This document shows, one piece after another, positions 53,405-62,791 of a stretch of DNA of 64,000 nucleotides (its first letter is position 1; every line of letters begins with the position of its first letter). The notes under the pieces were generated by a model, which did not search any database, had not been told where the DNA came from, and saw only the letters and a list, made by a program, of their open reading frames with translations. The stretch is from Clostridiales bacterium (GTDB taxonomy: Bacteria; Bacillota; Clostridia; Oscillospirales; Oscillospiraceae): positions 248,001 to 312,000 of the forward strand of contig CP107216.1 of assembly GCA_025757645.1 (NCBI GenBank). The letters are read 5' to 3'. A program made the translations under genes and the position numbers.

Positions 53405-56400
53405 TTAGCGTTCTCTGTCTGCGGATGATTTTTGCGGCTCCTCCTCGCCACGCTCACCGGCCACGATCTCGTTCTCTCTTTTGTCGAGATTGAGCATCGC
53501 ATTCAGTTCATTTAGCCGTGCCGATTTGGTTTTCAGTTCTTCCTCCTGGGGGAATGGCTTCTGTACCTCGGCCTTTGCGTTTTCAAGCTGAACCCGTGTA
53601 TTCTCCAGCTGCTCGGCACACGCCGCCATTCGTTCCTCAAAAGCGCCGAGGGTGTTATCCAGTCGCTGAATGTTGCCGAAGATGTCCGTTCCCAGCGTGA
53701 CCGTATGCCGCAGCTGATGAATCAGCGTGATCTTATATTCTCGGCTGAAGGTATCGAAGGACAGCTCCATGTCAAAGCCACGGTACTGACCGATGGAAAT
53801 CGGCTCTGGGCTTGTCATGGACTTGCAAAGGCCGAGGATGGCATCGCCGGCGGCCTTCTTTTCTCTTACCGTGCCGCCCGGCATAAACATCGGGGAGAAG
53901 CCGTCCTCGTTGGGCTCGGTATTTCTTTTGCGCTGGTCAATATCTGTCTGATAGCCCTCAATGCGCTGCTCCAACGATTTGATTTTCTGCGGAAACTCCT
54001 TCAGAATTTGATCCTCCAGAGCATAGCGCTGGCTCAGATGGTTGGCCTTGAGCAGCTTCAGGCGAGACACATCAATATCTAAATCCATCTTCTCCTTGAT
54101 GTGGGGATTGCCGGCGCACAGCGCCTTGATTTCCGCATAGCTCAGGGCGGTTTCGTCAATGTCCTCCGCAGAGCGCACCGGGGATTTGCTGGTCATGATC
54201 TGCCCAATGAACTTCTGCTTGGATTCCACCAACTGATACAGGTAGCTGTCGAAGGTGTTCTCCGTGACATAGGTGTAAATATCGACCTCCTTGTTTTCGT
54301 TGCCCTGGCGGATGATTCGTCCTTCCCGCTGCTGCAGGTCAGACGGTCGCCACGGACAATCCAAATGATGAAGTGCCGCAAGCTTCGTCTGCACATTGGT
54401 GCCGGCTCCCATTTTCTGCGTGGAACCGATGAGCACACGCACCTGACCGGAGCGCACCTTGCCAAACAGCTCTTTCTTTTGCGCCTCGGAGTTTGCCGTA
54501 TGGATATAGGCGATTTCCTCTGCCGGAACGCCCTTGGCAATCAGCTTGTTTCGGAGATCATCGTACACATTGAACTTGCCGTCGCCGTGGGGCGTAGACA
54601 GGTCGCAGAATACCATCTGTGTCGATTTCCGATCGGCGGTGCGCTGCCAAATATCAAAAACATTCTCCGCACACGCGCCCACCTTGCTTGTCTCGCTGTC
54701 GGGGAGCATATCGTTCATGAGCCGCTGATCCAAGGCAAGCTTTCTGCCGTCATTGGTGATGAGGAGCATGTTATCCACGCTGGAATCCACCATCTTATTG
54801 CGGACACGCTCGGCTCGTTCCGAAAGAGAGGCCACCATTTCCTTTTGCGTTTCCGATGGCTTCAAGACAACGCTGTGGTAATGGGCCTCCGGAACAGGGA
54901 GTTTGAGCATATCGGCTGTCTGAATATCTGCGGTCTCCTTGAACATTGCCATAAGCTCCGGTAGATTATAGAACTTGGCAAACCTCGTTTTGGCGCGGTA
55001 GCCCGTGCCCTCCGGGGAGAGCTCGATGGCTGTCACCGTCTCACCGAAGGTGGAGGCCCAGGCATCGAAGTGGAGAAGGTCATTCCTGCGCAGCGCTCCG
55101 TACTGGAGATACTTCTGCATGGTGTACATCTCCACCATGCTATTGGAGATGGGCGTGCCGGTGGCAAACACAACGCCTCTGCCGCCGGTCAACTCGTCCA
55201 AATACCGACACTTCATATACAGGTCGCTGGACTTCATGGCCTCGGTTTGGCTGATGTTGCCCACATTCCGCATTTTTGTAAATGCGGCGAGGTTTTTATA
55301 GTAATGCGCCTCATCGATGAAGATACGGTCAACGCCCAACTCCTCAAAGGTCACAACATCATCCTTGCGGGACTGGTCATTGAGCTTGTCCAGCTTCTGC
55401 TTGACCGTTTTCTTGGTTCGCTCCAGCTGCTTGATGGAGAAATTATCCCCACGGTTTTTCTTCAATTCAGAAATGCCGTCCAGCACTTCATCCAGCTGTT
55501 GCTGCAGGATGGCACGCTGTCGTTCCAGGGACATGGGGATCTTTTCAAATTGGCTGTGCCCAATGATGACCGCATCGTAGTCGCCGGTGGCAATGCGCCC
55601 GCAAAACTTCTTGCGGTTCTTGGTCTCAAAGTCCTTCTTAGTGGCGACAAGAATATTGGCGGAGGGATAGAGCTGGAGGTATTCGCTCGCCCATTGCTCC
55701 GTCAGATGATTGGGGACCACAAACAGGCTTTTCTGACACAAGCCCAGCCGTTTACTCTCTTGGGCCGCCGCTACCATCTCGAAGGTCTTCCCAGCCCCAA
55801 CTACATGCGCAAGCAGGGTGTTGCCGCCGTAGAGGATATGGGCAATGGCATTGACCTGATGCGGCCTCAGCGTGATCTCCGGATTGATTCCCACGAAATT
55901 CAGGTGGCTGCCGTCATACTCACGGGGGCGAATGCTGTTGAGCTTCTCGTTATACAGCTTGGTCAGCTGCTCCCGGCGTTCCGGGTCGCTCCAAATCCAA
56001 TCAGCAAAGGCCTGCTTAATAAGCTCCTGCTTGCCCTGTGCGATGGCGGTTTCTTTCTTGTTGAGCACAGCCGTTTTCCTGCTGTTTCCGTCCTCGATGT
56101 AGTCGAAGATTCTCACATCTCGGAGGTTCAGGGTTTCCTCCATGATCTTATAGCCATTAACTCTGCCGGTGCCATAAGTATTGTAGGCCTTCACATTGCT
56201 GCGGTCATAGGATTTCCCCTCCACATTCCATTCGCCGGTGTACTGCGCGTAGTGAACATGGATGTTCCACTGGCAGTAGCGAGGGGTGTTGAAAAGCTCA
56301 AACATAAACTGCTCCACAATTTCCGGAGGCAGCCATGTTGCGCCCAACCTTACGGAAATCTCACTTGCCGTCAGGTCAACCGGCTGCACCGCCTCAAGCG

Positions 56401-59400
56401 CACGGACATTCTCCCCGTAATCTTCGGGGGAAAGTTCTGCACTGCGTTTCGCAATCGCCAGCTTTTCCCGGACATTGCCGGAGAGGTATTCATCTGCGGG
56501 AAGATATTTCGGTCTGCCATCCTCCTCGCTGGCGTGCATGGGGTTGAGGAAGATCACACCCTTCAAATCCTCAAACAGCTCCTGCTCGGTTTTGCCGGTA
56601 AGCTCCGACATATACGGCATATCGATTCTGGCTTTTTCTGCAAGAGACAGGGCATAGGCCTCGGAAGCCGTGTCAACCGACTGCACCGTTACCTTCTGCT
56701 TGATGGTTCGTTTGGAGAACATATCTGCCTTGCGGAGGAAGTTGCCCTCATCGTCCAGCACCTCCAGCGAGGCAAGCAGGCAGTAGGAGCTGTCGGAATT
56801 GAAAGCCGAATTGTTGGCTCTTGCGCTGATAAGCCCATATTTTTTGCTGAAATCATCATAGAGGCGATTGAGTTTTTCCTGCTCTGCCTTGATATCGGCA
56901 TCGGGATAGTCCTCCGTCTGGTACTCAATCAGCGTCCGGACGCAGTCTCGGATACCAATCATGCCCTTGATACGGCTTTCGGCAGTCGCGGAAACATCCA
57001 CGGGATTCATGCGGCTGTTTTCACGGTAATAGATTTTACCGTCCACCACCGTGAAGCTGAAATTGCGCACATCAGGGTCAGCGGGGATAGAAAGGTCCTC
57101 ATCCTCCGCTTCAAGATCGTCGATTTCAAATTCGGTAATCTCGGCATGAATGTTCTGGATGGCATCCCGCAAGAGGTCCCCAAGCTCTGCATTTTCATAA
57201 GCAATACAGGCGGACTCCATGCCGTGAGGCCCGCTGACCATCTGCATGTCGCCCAACACCATTTCAGGGTTGTCCACAAAATAGGCGTTCATCCGGATGC
57301 CATTGGCATCGGTGGCCAGATGCACCCAATCGGGCTCAATATCCACCAATCGGTCACGCTTTTGGAGGAAGATAATGTCCGATGTGACCTCTGTGCCGGC
57401 AGCGGCCTTGAAGGTATCATTCGGCAGCCGGATCGCACCGAGCAAGTCGGCTCTCTGGGCGATATACTTTCGAACATTGGGATTTTCCTTATCCAGCGTA
57501 CCCTTTGAGGTAATGAAGGCGATCACGCCGCCGGGTCTCACCTTATCCAAGGTGCGGGCGAAGAAATAATCGTGAATGAGGAAGTTGTGCTTATCATAGC
57601 GCTTGTCGGGCACCTTGAATTGCCCGAAGGGGACATTGCCGATTGCAGCATCAAAGAAGCTGTCGGGAAGGTTTGTATTTTCAAAGCCCTGCACCGCGAT
57701 ACTGTTTTTCTGATACAGCTGCTGGGCGATCCGCCCGGAAATGTTGTCCAGCTCCACGCCGTAGAATTTCGCGTCATTCATGCTTTCGGGAACAAGCCCC
57801 ATAAAGTTGCCGATGCCGCAGGAGGGCTCCAGCACATTGCCGGTCTGAAAGTGCATGTTCTCCAGGGCACTGTACACCGCCTTGATCACCACGGGCGGCG
57901 TATAGAAGGCCGTCAGCGTAGATTCTCTTGCCGACGCATATTCCTCATCGGAAAGCACATTCTTCAGCTCGGTATAATGGGGATTGTCCTCCTTGAAGAA
58001 CTCGGATAGACCGCCCCAGCCCACATAGTCGGCAAGCACACGCTGCTCCGTGGGTGTCGCCAATCGGCTTTCCGCATCCAGCTTATTCAGAAGCTGAATG
58101 GCACGGATATTGTGATAGAACCGTTCCAGCGGCGTGCCCACGCCGATATCATCGCTCTCGATTTGAAAGTTGGTTCGGTACTCGGTGCTGATTTCCGGAT
58201 GCAGCACATGAGGCACGACCTTGGAAGACCTTTTCACCTGCGGAGGCGGAGCGAGCGCTTCTTCCTGGTCATCCAGCAAGGCTTCCGCATTGGGGTAGGT
58301 CACGACCTCGCCGTCTTTGACGGTGCTGATGGGCAGAGCATCCAATTCTTCGTCCGTTAGGCTCTCAATTTCGGAATCGTCTTCTGCCAAATCTTCCGTT
58401 TCTCTGAATACCCGTGTGCCGTCTGCACCAAACTCCGCCTCATAGCGGTCAGTCTCTCGCGCTGCTTCCCGGTCTGCCTCTAAAGATAGAATATCCTCGT
58501 GAATCTTCAGGAGGTTTTCCGGCGTGAACTCGATATAATCGCAGTCCATCTCATAGTCATTTTCAGCTTCCATGAAGAACGGAGTATTGATGTCCGCAAG
58601 GAACTGATCCGACATTTCTTCAAGGTCATTTCGGAAGTCGGCGGCGTTTTCCGGATGGTTGGCAATGTCATACTGCTCGACAAGCTCTTCAAAAACAGAG
58701 AAATCAAGGTCACCGGAAACATACTGTCCACCTGCATCTGCATCGGGATTGAAGTAAATCCAGTGAACCTTGTTACTGCCGGTGTCAAGGGATATTCTCG
58801 CCTTCGTATTGTCTGCGACAGGGAGTTCTTCCACGACTTGCAGCAGCCTGTCATTCAGCGGATTTTCTTTGAGCCGGTTATCGAACTCTTCACGAGTCAG
58901 CTCCTTGTTAAACAGCGGGAACTGCGTATCAAAGAGGACGACCTTCTTCTCGTCAAAAGACAGCAGCTCGTATTCCTGTGTGCCGATATAGACTGCATCG
59001 CCGAGATGATAGCGGTATTCCTTCCGGGGCTCCGGGGGAGGGTTCAGCTCATCAAAGGTCGGCTCAAGGGACTTCGCCACATCGCTGTTCAACGCTTCCA
59101 GCATGGCTTCGCACCGTGCGGTCAAGTGGGTGTTGTCCGCAATGATCGTATTCATTGCTTCGCGCATCATGGGGAGGATGAAGTCACCCTCCGCAGTACG
59201 GGCGTGCATTTTCTTTTCGCCCACGCTGAACGCACCCCAGCAGCTTGACAAATAATACAGATTCAGCGCTTTGCTTTCCTCACCAAGCTGCGCCACAAAG
59301 TCATTGTAATCATAGACAATCGACCGGAACTCCTCAGAGATTTCACCTCGTTTCCTCCGAGCTTCTGCCTGCTCCCGGTAGGCAGGATAGTTGTCCTTTT

Positions 59401-60967
59401 CTGCTTGGCTCAGATAGCGGTCGGCTCGGATCAGCTCCCCGATCCGCTTCTCGGCCTTATTCCACCGCAAAAGCATTTCTGCGTCGGGCTGGGAGATTCT
59501 TCCTCTGCTGATTTTGATGCCTTTAGCGTCGTGGTTCTCGTCGAGATTTCTTCCGGAAATTGCAGGATAGGCTCCGCCGATGCCGTATTCGTTTTTCAAG
59601 AAGGTGATATTGTTCTCGGAAGAATCCTGTTTGAGAAACTGCTCATAGATGCGGAATTTGCCCTGATGGATGCCGCTGCCTCGTGTCAGAATGGCGTCGA
59701 TGTCCTCCTGAGAAATAGAAAAAGCGGAGGATTTTTCTTCCTCCGCTTCTGCGATAATTTCCTGTTGCTGTTCAACTGTGGGGAGCGTTACGCGTAGATC
59801 AGGTCGTTCAGAATCACTTCCTCCGCCGAGTGACGAATAGAGTTCATCATCTGCACCCACCGCATCTGATCCTCCGCCTTCAACTGCTCTGTCACTCCGT
59901 TCAGCGCCTTCATCTGCTCGGTCAGGTCGTCCAGCATCTTCTGCGCCTGCCGGTCCACCTCCTCCAAATGACTGTTCAGTGTTCCGTTCAGCAGCATCCC
60001 GGTGTAGATCCCATCCCGGTGCTCGCGGAGGAATGTCCGCCGCAGCATTCCATACTTCCCAAGCTTCGGACTCTCCGGCACGGTCAGATCGGGAATCAGA
60101 TAGTCCCCCTGTATCGTATAGGTCAGTTCCATGTTCGTTGCTCCTTTCCTTGTTTTCTGTTCGGTTCTTATGATACGCAGAAGCACCCTCCTGTGCAAAT
60201 GTGCGAATCTTCCGTCTTTCTTCCTTCTCCATCTCCTTGACGGTTTCGCCCATTTCCCGGATGACCATCTCAGAAATATCACTGACTGCGGCACCGAGCA
60301 CGGAGATAACCTCCACGGTGTTGAAGTCAAAGAGATGGCTGAAATCCTCCCGGTCAAAATACTGCCTCGGCTCATACCCCGCACGGGAGAGCGCCATAAA
60401 AGCGACGCTGCTTTTCAGCGTGGTTTTCAGCCACGCTTCAAGGCTTGTGCCGTCCAGCTCCTCCAGAAAGCTGCCGGCTTTGACAGCGTTCAACTCCATG
60501 AGATAATCCGAAAGATTATCCTCCACGGCATAACCGGAAATATCTATGAGAAGGTGCGGGAAATCTTGCGGCTCCTCCACATCACCGAAGCTGGCCTGAA
60601 GGCTTTCCGATACCGCATATTCGTACTCCGGCTTCATCTGCCAAAGGGTGATGTTCCTTCCGGCACGGCTGTTGGTGTTGGAGATATCAAAGACATGTCT
60701 CAGCTTGTAGGGAACATCTCTGTCGATCAGCAGCGCGATGCCTTTCGTGCCCTTGTTTACCCATCTGCCGAGTTTATTCCATGTGTCGATTTCCGCACAC
60801 GCCGTTGCATCTGGTTTCTGCGCATGGATGAGCAGCTGCTCCTTAAAGCTGTACTTGTAGTTGTTTGCCGCCGTAATCAGAAAATCGGTATATCGGTCGG
60901 CATTGGAGGCGATATTCCTGGCAGTCTGGGACGCCATCTCCAAAATGATTCTGTATTTGCTCGGCAT
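53405..60967 (-). CDS. Giant ICE methylase-helicase (ArdC/LtrC-like, N6-methylase, SNF2 helicase)
   Basis: 2520 residues. Parts in order: an N-terminal ArdC/LtrC-like domain (1-130); a low-complexity Gly/Asp/Arg-rich linker (about 280-390) that overlaps tnpV in another frame; a long poorly defined middle; an N6-methylase-like domain with motif I LEPSCGIGNF near 1049 and a degenerate motif IV NVPFG near 1112; and an SNF2-type helicase with Walker A VGAGKT near 1724, IDEAHYYKN near 1884 and QQREGRIIRQG near 2219, with a coiled-coil tail. It is a hallmark of Tn1549-type elements, probably modifying or remodelling element DNA to evade restriction. NVPF in place of NPPF/Y may weaken or abolish methylation. 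AAGGAGGGAG precedes the ATG. Confidence 0.9.
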   Translation of the reverse strand: MPSKYRIILEMASQTARNIASNADRYTDFLITAANNYKYSFKEQLLIHAQKPDATACAEIDTWNKLGRWVNKGTKGIALLIDRDVPYKLRHVFDISNTNSRAGRNITLWQMKPEYEYAVSESLQASFGDVEEPQDFPHLLIDISGYAVEDNLSDYLMELNAVKAGSFLEELDGTSLEAWLKTTLKSSVAFMALSRAGYEPRQYFDREDFSHLFDFNTVEVISVLGAAVSDISEMVIREMGETVKEMEKEERRKIRTFAQEGASAYHKNRTENKERSNEHGTDLYDTGGLSDSRSDRAGESEAWEVWNAAADIPPRAPGWDLHRDAAERNTEQSFGGGGPAGAEDAGRPDRADEGAERSDRAVEGGGSDAVGADDELYSSLGGGSDSERPDLRVTLPTVEQQQEIIAEAEEEKSSAFSISQEDIDAILTRGSGIHQGKFRIYEQFLKQDSSENNITFLKNEYGIGGAYPAISGRNLDENHDAKGIKISRGRISQPDAEMLLRWNKAEKRIGELIRADRYLSQAEKDNYPAYREQAEARRKRGEISEEFRSIVYDYNDFVAQLGEESKALNLYYLSSCWGAFSVGEKKMHARTAEGDFILPMMREAMNTIIADNTHLTARCEAMLEALNSDVAKSLEPTFDELNPPPEPRKEYRYHLGDAVYIGTQEYELLSFDEKKVVLFDTQFPLFNKELTREEFDNRLKENPLNDRLLQVVEELPVADNTKARISLDTGSNKVHWIYFNPDADAGGQYVSGDLDFSVFEELVEQYDIANHPENAADFRNDLEEMSDQFLADINTPFFMEAENDYEMDCDYIEFTPENLLKIHEDILSLEADREAARETDRYEAEFGADGTRVFRETEDLAEDDSEIESLTDEELDALPISTVKDGEVVTYPNAEALLDDQEEALAPPPQVKRSSKVVPHVLHPEISTEYRTNFQIESDDIGVGTPLERFYHNIRAIQLLNKLDAESRLATPTEQRVLADYVGWGGLSEFFKEDNPHYTELKNVLSDEEYASARESTLTAFYTPPVVIKAVYSALENMHFQTGNVLEPSCGIGNFMGLVPESMNDAKFYGVELDNISGRIAQQLYQKNSIAVQGFENTNLPDSFFDAAIGNVPFGQFKVPDKRYDKHNFLIHDYFFARTLDKVRPGGVIAFITSKGTLDKENPNVRKYIAQRADLLGAIRLPNDTFKAAAGTEVTSDIIFLQKRDRLVDIEPDWVHLATDANGIRMNAYFVDNPEMVLGDMQMVSGPHGMESACIAYENAELGDLLRDAIQNIHAEITEFEIDDLEAEDEDLSIPADPDVRNFSFTVVDGKIYYRENSRMNPVDVSATAESRIKGMIGIRDCVRTLIEYQTEDYPDADIKAEQEKLNRLYDDFSKKYGLISARANNSAFNSDSSYCLLASLEVLDDEGNFLRKADMFSKRTIKQKVTVQSVDTASEAYALSLAEKARIDMPYMSELTGKTEQELFEDLKGVIFLNPMHASEEDGRPKYLPADEYLSGNVREKLAIAKRSAELSPEDYGENVRALEAVQPVDLTASEISVRLGATWLPPEIVEQFMFELFNTPRYCQWNIHVHYAQYTGEWNVEGKSYDRSNVKAYNTYGTGRVNGYKIMEETLNLRDVRIFDYIEDGNSRKTAVLNKKETAIAQGKQELIKQAFADWIWSDPERREQLTKLYNEKLNSIRPREYDGSHLNFVGINPEITLRPHQVNAIAHILYGGNTLLAHVVGAGKTFEMVAAAQESKRLGLCQKSLFVVPNHLTEQWASEYLQLYPSANILVATKKDFETKNRKKFCGRIATGDYDAVIIGHSQFEKIPMSLERQRAILQQQLDEVLDGISELKKNRGDNFSIKQLERTKKTVKQKLDKLNDQSRKDDVVTFEELGVDRIFIDEAHYYKNLAAFTKMRNVGNISQTEAMKSSDLYMKCRYLDELTGGRGVVFATGTPISNSMVEMYTMQKYLQYGALRRNDLLHFDAWASTFGETVTAIELSPEGTGYRAKTRFAKFYNLPELMAMFKETADIQTADMLKLPVPEAHYHSVVLKPSETQKEMVASLSERAERVRNKMVDSSVDNMLLITNDGRKLALDQRLMNDMLPDSETSKVGACAENVFDIWQRTADRKSTQMVFCDLSTPHGDGKFNVYDDLRNKLIAKGVPAEEIAYIHTANSEAQKKELFGKVRSGQVRVLIGSTQKMGAGTNVQTKLAALHHLDCPWRPSDLQQREGRIIRQGNENKEVDIYTYVTENTFDSYLYQLVESKQKFIGQIMTSKSPVRSAEDIDETALSYAEIKALCAGNPHIKEKMDLDIDVSRLKLLKANHLSQRYALEDQILKEFPQKIKSLEQRIEGYQTDIDQRKRNTEPNEDGFSPMFMPGGTVREKKAAGDAILGLCKSMTSPEPISIGQYRGFDMELSFDTFSREYKITLIHQLRHTVTLGTDIFGNIQRLDNTLGAFEERMAACAEQLENTRVQLENAKAEVQKPFPQEEELKTKSARLNELNAMLNLDKRENEIVAGERGEEEPQKSSADRER
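59788..60132 (-). CDS. tnpV: TnpV-family protein overprinted inside the giant helicase gene
   Basis: 114 residues in a second minus-strand frame. The sequence (DYLIPDLTVPESPKLGKYGM, FLREHRDGIYTGMLLNG, then EQMKALNGVTEQLKAEDQM and AEEVILNDLIYA) is a full-length, recognisable TnpV protein. AAAGGAG lies about ten bases before its ATG, inside the giant gene. The giant protein reads the same bases as a low-complexity Gly/Asp/Arg-rich linker (residues about 279-393). Both frames are open, so this is a true overlap or a case where one frame is passive. The role of TnpV is unknown. Confidence 0.75.
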   Translation of the reverse strand: MELTYTIQGDYLIPDLTVPESPKLGKYGMLRRTFLREHRDGIYTGMLLNGTLNSHLEEVDRQAQKMLDDLTEQMKALNGVTEQLKAEDQMRWVQMMNSIRHSAEEVILNDLIYA

Positions 60968-60980
60968 GGGAACTCCCTCC

Positions 60981-61310
60981 TTATCTTACTTTGATCGTGA
61001 CCTCAACGGTCTGCGCATTCTCTCCGAGGATCGATGCAAATAGAAGCCCGGTTCTGGCGTTGGACACCTTCGTCACAAGCTCATTCAGCCGGTAGACGGT
61101 GGTATTGATCTCTTTCTGGTTATCTGCGTAATAGTAGCCCGTTTCATCGCTGCAAATAGGAAAGCCATCCTGTCGCAAGGCGCTGATCTTGCGGCGAATA
61201 TTTCGTCCGTCAAGCAGAAACAGCTTTTCAAGCTCCTTGCTGTGGATGGCATTTTCTTTGCCAATATGATTTTTACGGAGATACTCGCAGATGGCTTTCT
61301 TCTTATCCAT
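60981..61310 (-). CDS. Small HTH-like ICE protein
   Basis: 109 residues. The first 60 (ICEYLRKNHIGKENAIHSKE, then RNIRRKISALRQDGFPICSD and YYYADNQKE) have the winged-helix pattern. The tail is helical. AAGGAGAAGCT precedes the ATG. It lies 13 bases upstream of the giant gene and is probably co-transcribed with it. It may regulate the replication block, but there is no direct evidence. Confidence 0.7.
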   Translation of the reverse strand: MDKKKAICEYLRKNHIGKENAIHSKELEKLFLLDGRNIRRKISALRQDGFPICSDETGYYYADNQKEINTTVYRLNELVTKVSNARTGLLFASILGENAQTVEVTIKVR

Positions 61311-61319
61311 AGCTTCTCC

Positions 61320-62249
61320 TTATCTCGCAGGTTCGTGTTCTTTTCTCTTTGGGGACACTGTCTGAGGCTTTCTGTGGGGATCGTCCTCAACAGAAAATCC
61401 CTTGGGCAGCGTATCCAGGTCGTTCAGAAACGCACGGGAAATGGTCTTGCCGTTCTGGTCTCGGTAGAGAACGACGCACAGCGGCACACCGCAGTCCAGC
61501 TGATTTTTTAGATCGGTCAGAAAAGCTGTCTCATCCATATATTCGGTGTGTTCGACCACCTTGCCACGAAAGTCCAAATAATCGATTCGCGCTACGGGAT
61601 TAACCTGCTTTTTCATATCAGTGTGTTGCGCAACAGCCCATTCCGGCAGCTGTGTAAGGTCATTGAAGGAAAGCTCCGAAAGCACTGTATAATTCATCTC
61701 CCGCAGCGAATCGAACTGCCGCATACCCAGAATCTTTCCGTCCAAATAAACCCCAATATGGCAATCCTCCAGATTCGCGTAAACCCGCAATGTATGTCCT
61801 CTTTCCAGCGTTTTGTGACCCAAGTCAACCTTGCGCAAGTCAGAGAAATTTGCTTTGCACCCAAATTCCCGCATACAGTAACTGTTTAGAAGCTCTCCAG
61901 CCTCCAAGAACTGTTCCAATCGATCCAGAGTAAGATAGCTGCAGCCAATAGCTGCGGGCTTGTCGCTTCTCATGCGGATTATGGTATCTTCATAGCCGTC
62001 CATACCTGGCCTCAGTAGGAAACGATTGCTGACCTCGCGAATCATTTGAAAGGCCTCAGTAGCATCCCAGCAAGCGGCATTCACCGCCCGTATCGTTTCT
62101 TTATTAAAAACACAGATTTCAACCAGCGACTGCGTAGTATCGTAGTGCACCCATTGAATCTTGCCGTCGTTCAGGTCTGGATAAAACACATCTATCTCTT
62201 TGCTCGTATCAACGCTCAAATACTTTTTCTCCTTCCCGCGGTGGTTCAT
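61320..62249 (-). CDS. Conserved ICE protein of unknown function
   Basis: 309 residues, soluble, mixed alpha/beta. The C-terminal 80 (FLTDLKNQLDCGVPLCVVLY, ISRAFLNDLDTLPKGFSVED) recur in ICE proteins as a short domain; the N-terminal part is not recognised. Its ATG overlaps the stop of the next upstream gene as ATGA. No catalytic motif seen. Confidence 0.7.
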   Translation of the reverse strand: MNHRGKEKKYLSVDTSKEIDVFYPDLNDGKIQWVHYDTTQSLVEICVFNKETIRAVNAACWDATEAFQMIREVSNRFLLRPGMDGYEDTIIRMRSDKPAAIGCSYLTLDRLEQFLEAGELLNSYCMREFGCKANFSDLRKVDLGHKTLERGHTLRVYANLEDCHIGVYLDGKILGMRQFDSLREMNYTVLSELSFNDLTQLPEWAVAQHTDMKKQVNPVARIDYLDFRGKVVEHTEYMDETAFLTDLKNQLDCGVPLCVVLYRDQNGKTISRAFLNDLDTLPKGFSVEDDPHRKPQTVSPKRKEHEPAR

Positions 62250-62791
62250 CGTGCCTCACCTCGCTCTCTCTGCCGGGCTGGAAAGCTCCAGCCATACACC
62301 TTCCCGATCTCATCGCCAAGCCTGCGGGTGACACGGACAATGTCTGCCCTGGTGGCTGTGCCGTTGTAGATTTTTTCTTTGAGCCGGTCTTTCTGCGCCT
62401 GGGAAACATTGTCCTTATATACCCGATAGAGATAATGGTTTGTGCCGTCATGGTGGGTGTCATCGCACCGGAAATCTCCGTTTCGGTCCACATACCATGT
62501 GGTATAGTCATAGTTGGAATAAAGGCAGTCGCGGATATTGCCGCTTGGGATTTCCTTATATCCCATGCGCCTGCCATTCCAAAGCCCCAGATCGGCAACA
62601 ACCAGAATGGGCTGGGAAAGTTGAATGTCCAGATTGAGCCGTTCGTCCTCAAGGTAGTGCCCGTTTTCCTCATACATCATGGCGACGCGCTCGTCATCGG
62701 AAAGCGTCGGATATTCTTCCTCCATCCAATCTTTCCACTCCTCATAGTCAAGGTCGGCATTGGACCAGATGCGATAATCTTCCTTACTCAT
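62246..62791 (-). CDS. Conserved ICE protein of unknown function
   Basis: 181 residues, acidic N-terminus (DLDYEEWKDWMEEEYP) and a beta-rich middle (QPILVVADLGLWNGRRMGYK, YTTWYVDRNGDFRCDDTHHD). No motif I can name. Four-base overlaps with both neighbours show tight translational coupling. Probably part of the replication or maintenance block of the element. Confidence 0.7.
   Translation of the reverse strand: MSKEDYRIWSNADLDYEEWKDWMEEEYPTLSDDERVAMMYEENGHYLEDERLNLDIQLSQPILVVADLGLWNGRRMGYKEIPSGNIRDCLYSNYDYTTWYVDRNGDFRCDDTHHDGTNHYLYRVYKDNVSQAQKDRLKEKIYNGTATRADIVRVTRRLGDEIGKVYGWSFPARQRERGEAR

Noticed and set aside
55070..57508. An 812-residue plus-strand open frame inside the giant helicase gene
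   Set aside because: Antisense shadow; the minus frame holds well-defined helicase and methylase motifs, and the plus frame has none.
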